A stretch of 20,384 nt of DNA from JAMLIN01 sp041676645. Lineage in GTDB: Bacteria > Pseudomonadota > Gammaproteobacteria > Burkholderiales > Burkholderiaceae_E. The stretch lies in assembly GCA_041676645.1 (NCBI GenBank), contig JBAYRO010000050.1:1-20384 (forward strand), in the 5' to 3' direction. How positions within the stretch are numbered: position 1 is the stretch's first letter; each line of letters begins with the position of its first letter. Shown here in pieces: positions 20,040 through 20,384 of this stretch. The position numbers and the translations under genes were made by a program. The notes beneath the pieces are model-generated. The model was not told where the DNA came from. It was given only the letters and a program-made list of their open reading frames with translations, and ran no database searches.

Positions 20040-20384
20040 TCAGGGCCGGACTTCGTAATAGAGGTTGCCCGGATCCTTGAAGTCGAGCATCCGGAAGCGG
20101 GTGAAACCGGCCTGCCGACTCATCCGTTCGGCGACTTCCGGATTGAAGCCCAGGGTTCCCAGTCCGGCGCCACCGGGCTCGGACATGGCCGATGACATGC
20201 AGGTGAACAGCGAAAAGCTGTACATCATCGCCAGCATCGGATTGCGCAGGTTGTCCTCGAACGCGGGCTTGCTGCGGATGTCCTTGATGAACCAGGTGCC
20301 GTCGGGCTCGAGGCGACGATGGATCTCGTCGATCGCCGCCTGCGGATCGGTCATGTCGTGGATGCAGTCGAAGGTGATGACCAG
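20040..20384 (-). CDS. Class I SAM-dependent methyltransferase (C-terminal part, cut by the window edge)
   Basis: The frame is open to the right end of the window, giving 114 C-terminal residues; the start lies outside. The visible part begins LVITFDCIHDMTDPQAAIDEI, which is motif IV/post-IV of a Rossmann methyltransferase, followed by HRRLEPDGTWFIKDI (motif VI). The end contains a helix-rich FSLFTCMSSAMSEPGGAGLGTLG and MSRQAGFTRFRMLD, common to small-molecule methyltransferases of the UbiE-like superfamily. The ATG at 20354 is internal. The methyl acceptor cannot be inferred. It is on the same strand as wrbA with about 150 bp between them, so co-transcription is not certain. Confidence 0.8.
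   Translation of the reverse strand: MVITFDCIHDMTDPQAAIDEIHRRLEPDGTWFIKDIRSKPAFEDNLRNPMLAMMYSFSLFTCMSSAMSEPGGAGLGTLGFNPEVAERMSRQAGFTRFRMLDFKDPGNLYYEVRP

Overview
The window is high-GC DNA (roughly two thirds G+C by eye), packed with genes and with short intergenic gaps. The gene families point to a proteobacterium, most likely a gammaproteobacterium: CYTH-CHAD triphosphatase, NnrS with DUF2249, LrgAB, WrbA, a HipBA pair close to the E. coli one, a tRNA with encoded CCA and an NsrR-like palindrome. I cannot name a genus. High GC produces many long antisense shadow frames, some over 400 codons. No stretch longer than 300 bases lacks a gene.

Layout. (1) 1-5121, plus strand, housekeeping-like: the 3' part of a phosphatase/ADP-ribosylglycohydrolase fusion, a TauE/SafE permease, a CYTH-CHAD protein, and an overlapping HemK-like methyltransferase. 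(2) 5133-6848: a GC-rich tandem repeat, tRNA-Arg(CCG), then a headless prlF antitoxin remnant with a YhaV-type toxin frame whose end has diverged, then a complete Phd/PIN toxin-antitoxin pair with its own promoter and operator-like palindromes. Base composition is visibly lower in GC across the Phd/PIN pair. (3) 7032-10225: an SCPx-type thiolase, a hipBA module behind a long perfect palindrome, and a small DUF2945 (TUDOR-like) protein. (4) 10241-12798, minus strand: an operon-like series DUF2249, nnrS, lrgA, lrgB. A 23-bp palindrome with the geometry of an NsrR site sits 23 bp upstream, suggesting nitric-oxide control. (5) 12909-14927, plus strand: a headless higB remnant fused to an intact higA, followed by a nitronate monooxygenase-like flavoenzyme and an FMN reductase. 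(6) 14961-18145, minus strand: a PQQ-type sugar dehydrogenase lipoprotein, a periplasmic YceI protein and a glutathionyl-hydroquinone-reductase-like GST. (7) 18271-20384: a divergent LysR regulator, a roughly 100-nt nested hairpin, wrbA on the minus strand, and a methyltransferase cut by the right edge.

Two themes stand out. First, four type II toxin-antitoxin loci lie within about 7.7 kb: two look intact (Phd/PIN and HipBA) and two are broken (PrlF/YhaV and HigBA, where the antitoxin half or its partner survives). Second, there is a redox and nitrosative stress set (NnrS/DUF2249, flavin oxidoreductases, GST, WrbA, YceI). I see no CRISPR array, insertion sequence, integrase or replication origin. 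I found nothing that I can defend as a wholly new system. The best leads are the NO-box/nnrS/lrgAB linkage, the toxin-antitoxin cluster next to tRNA-Arg, and the nested hairpin between lysR and wrbA.
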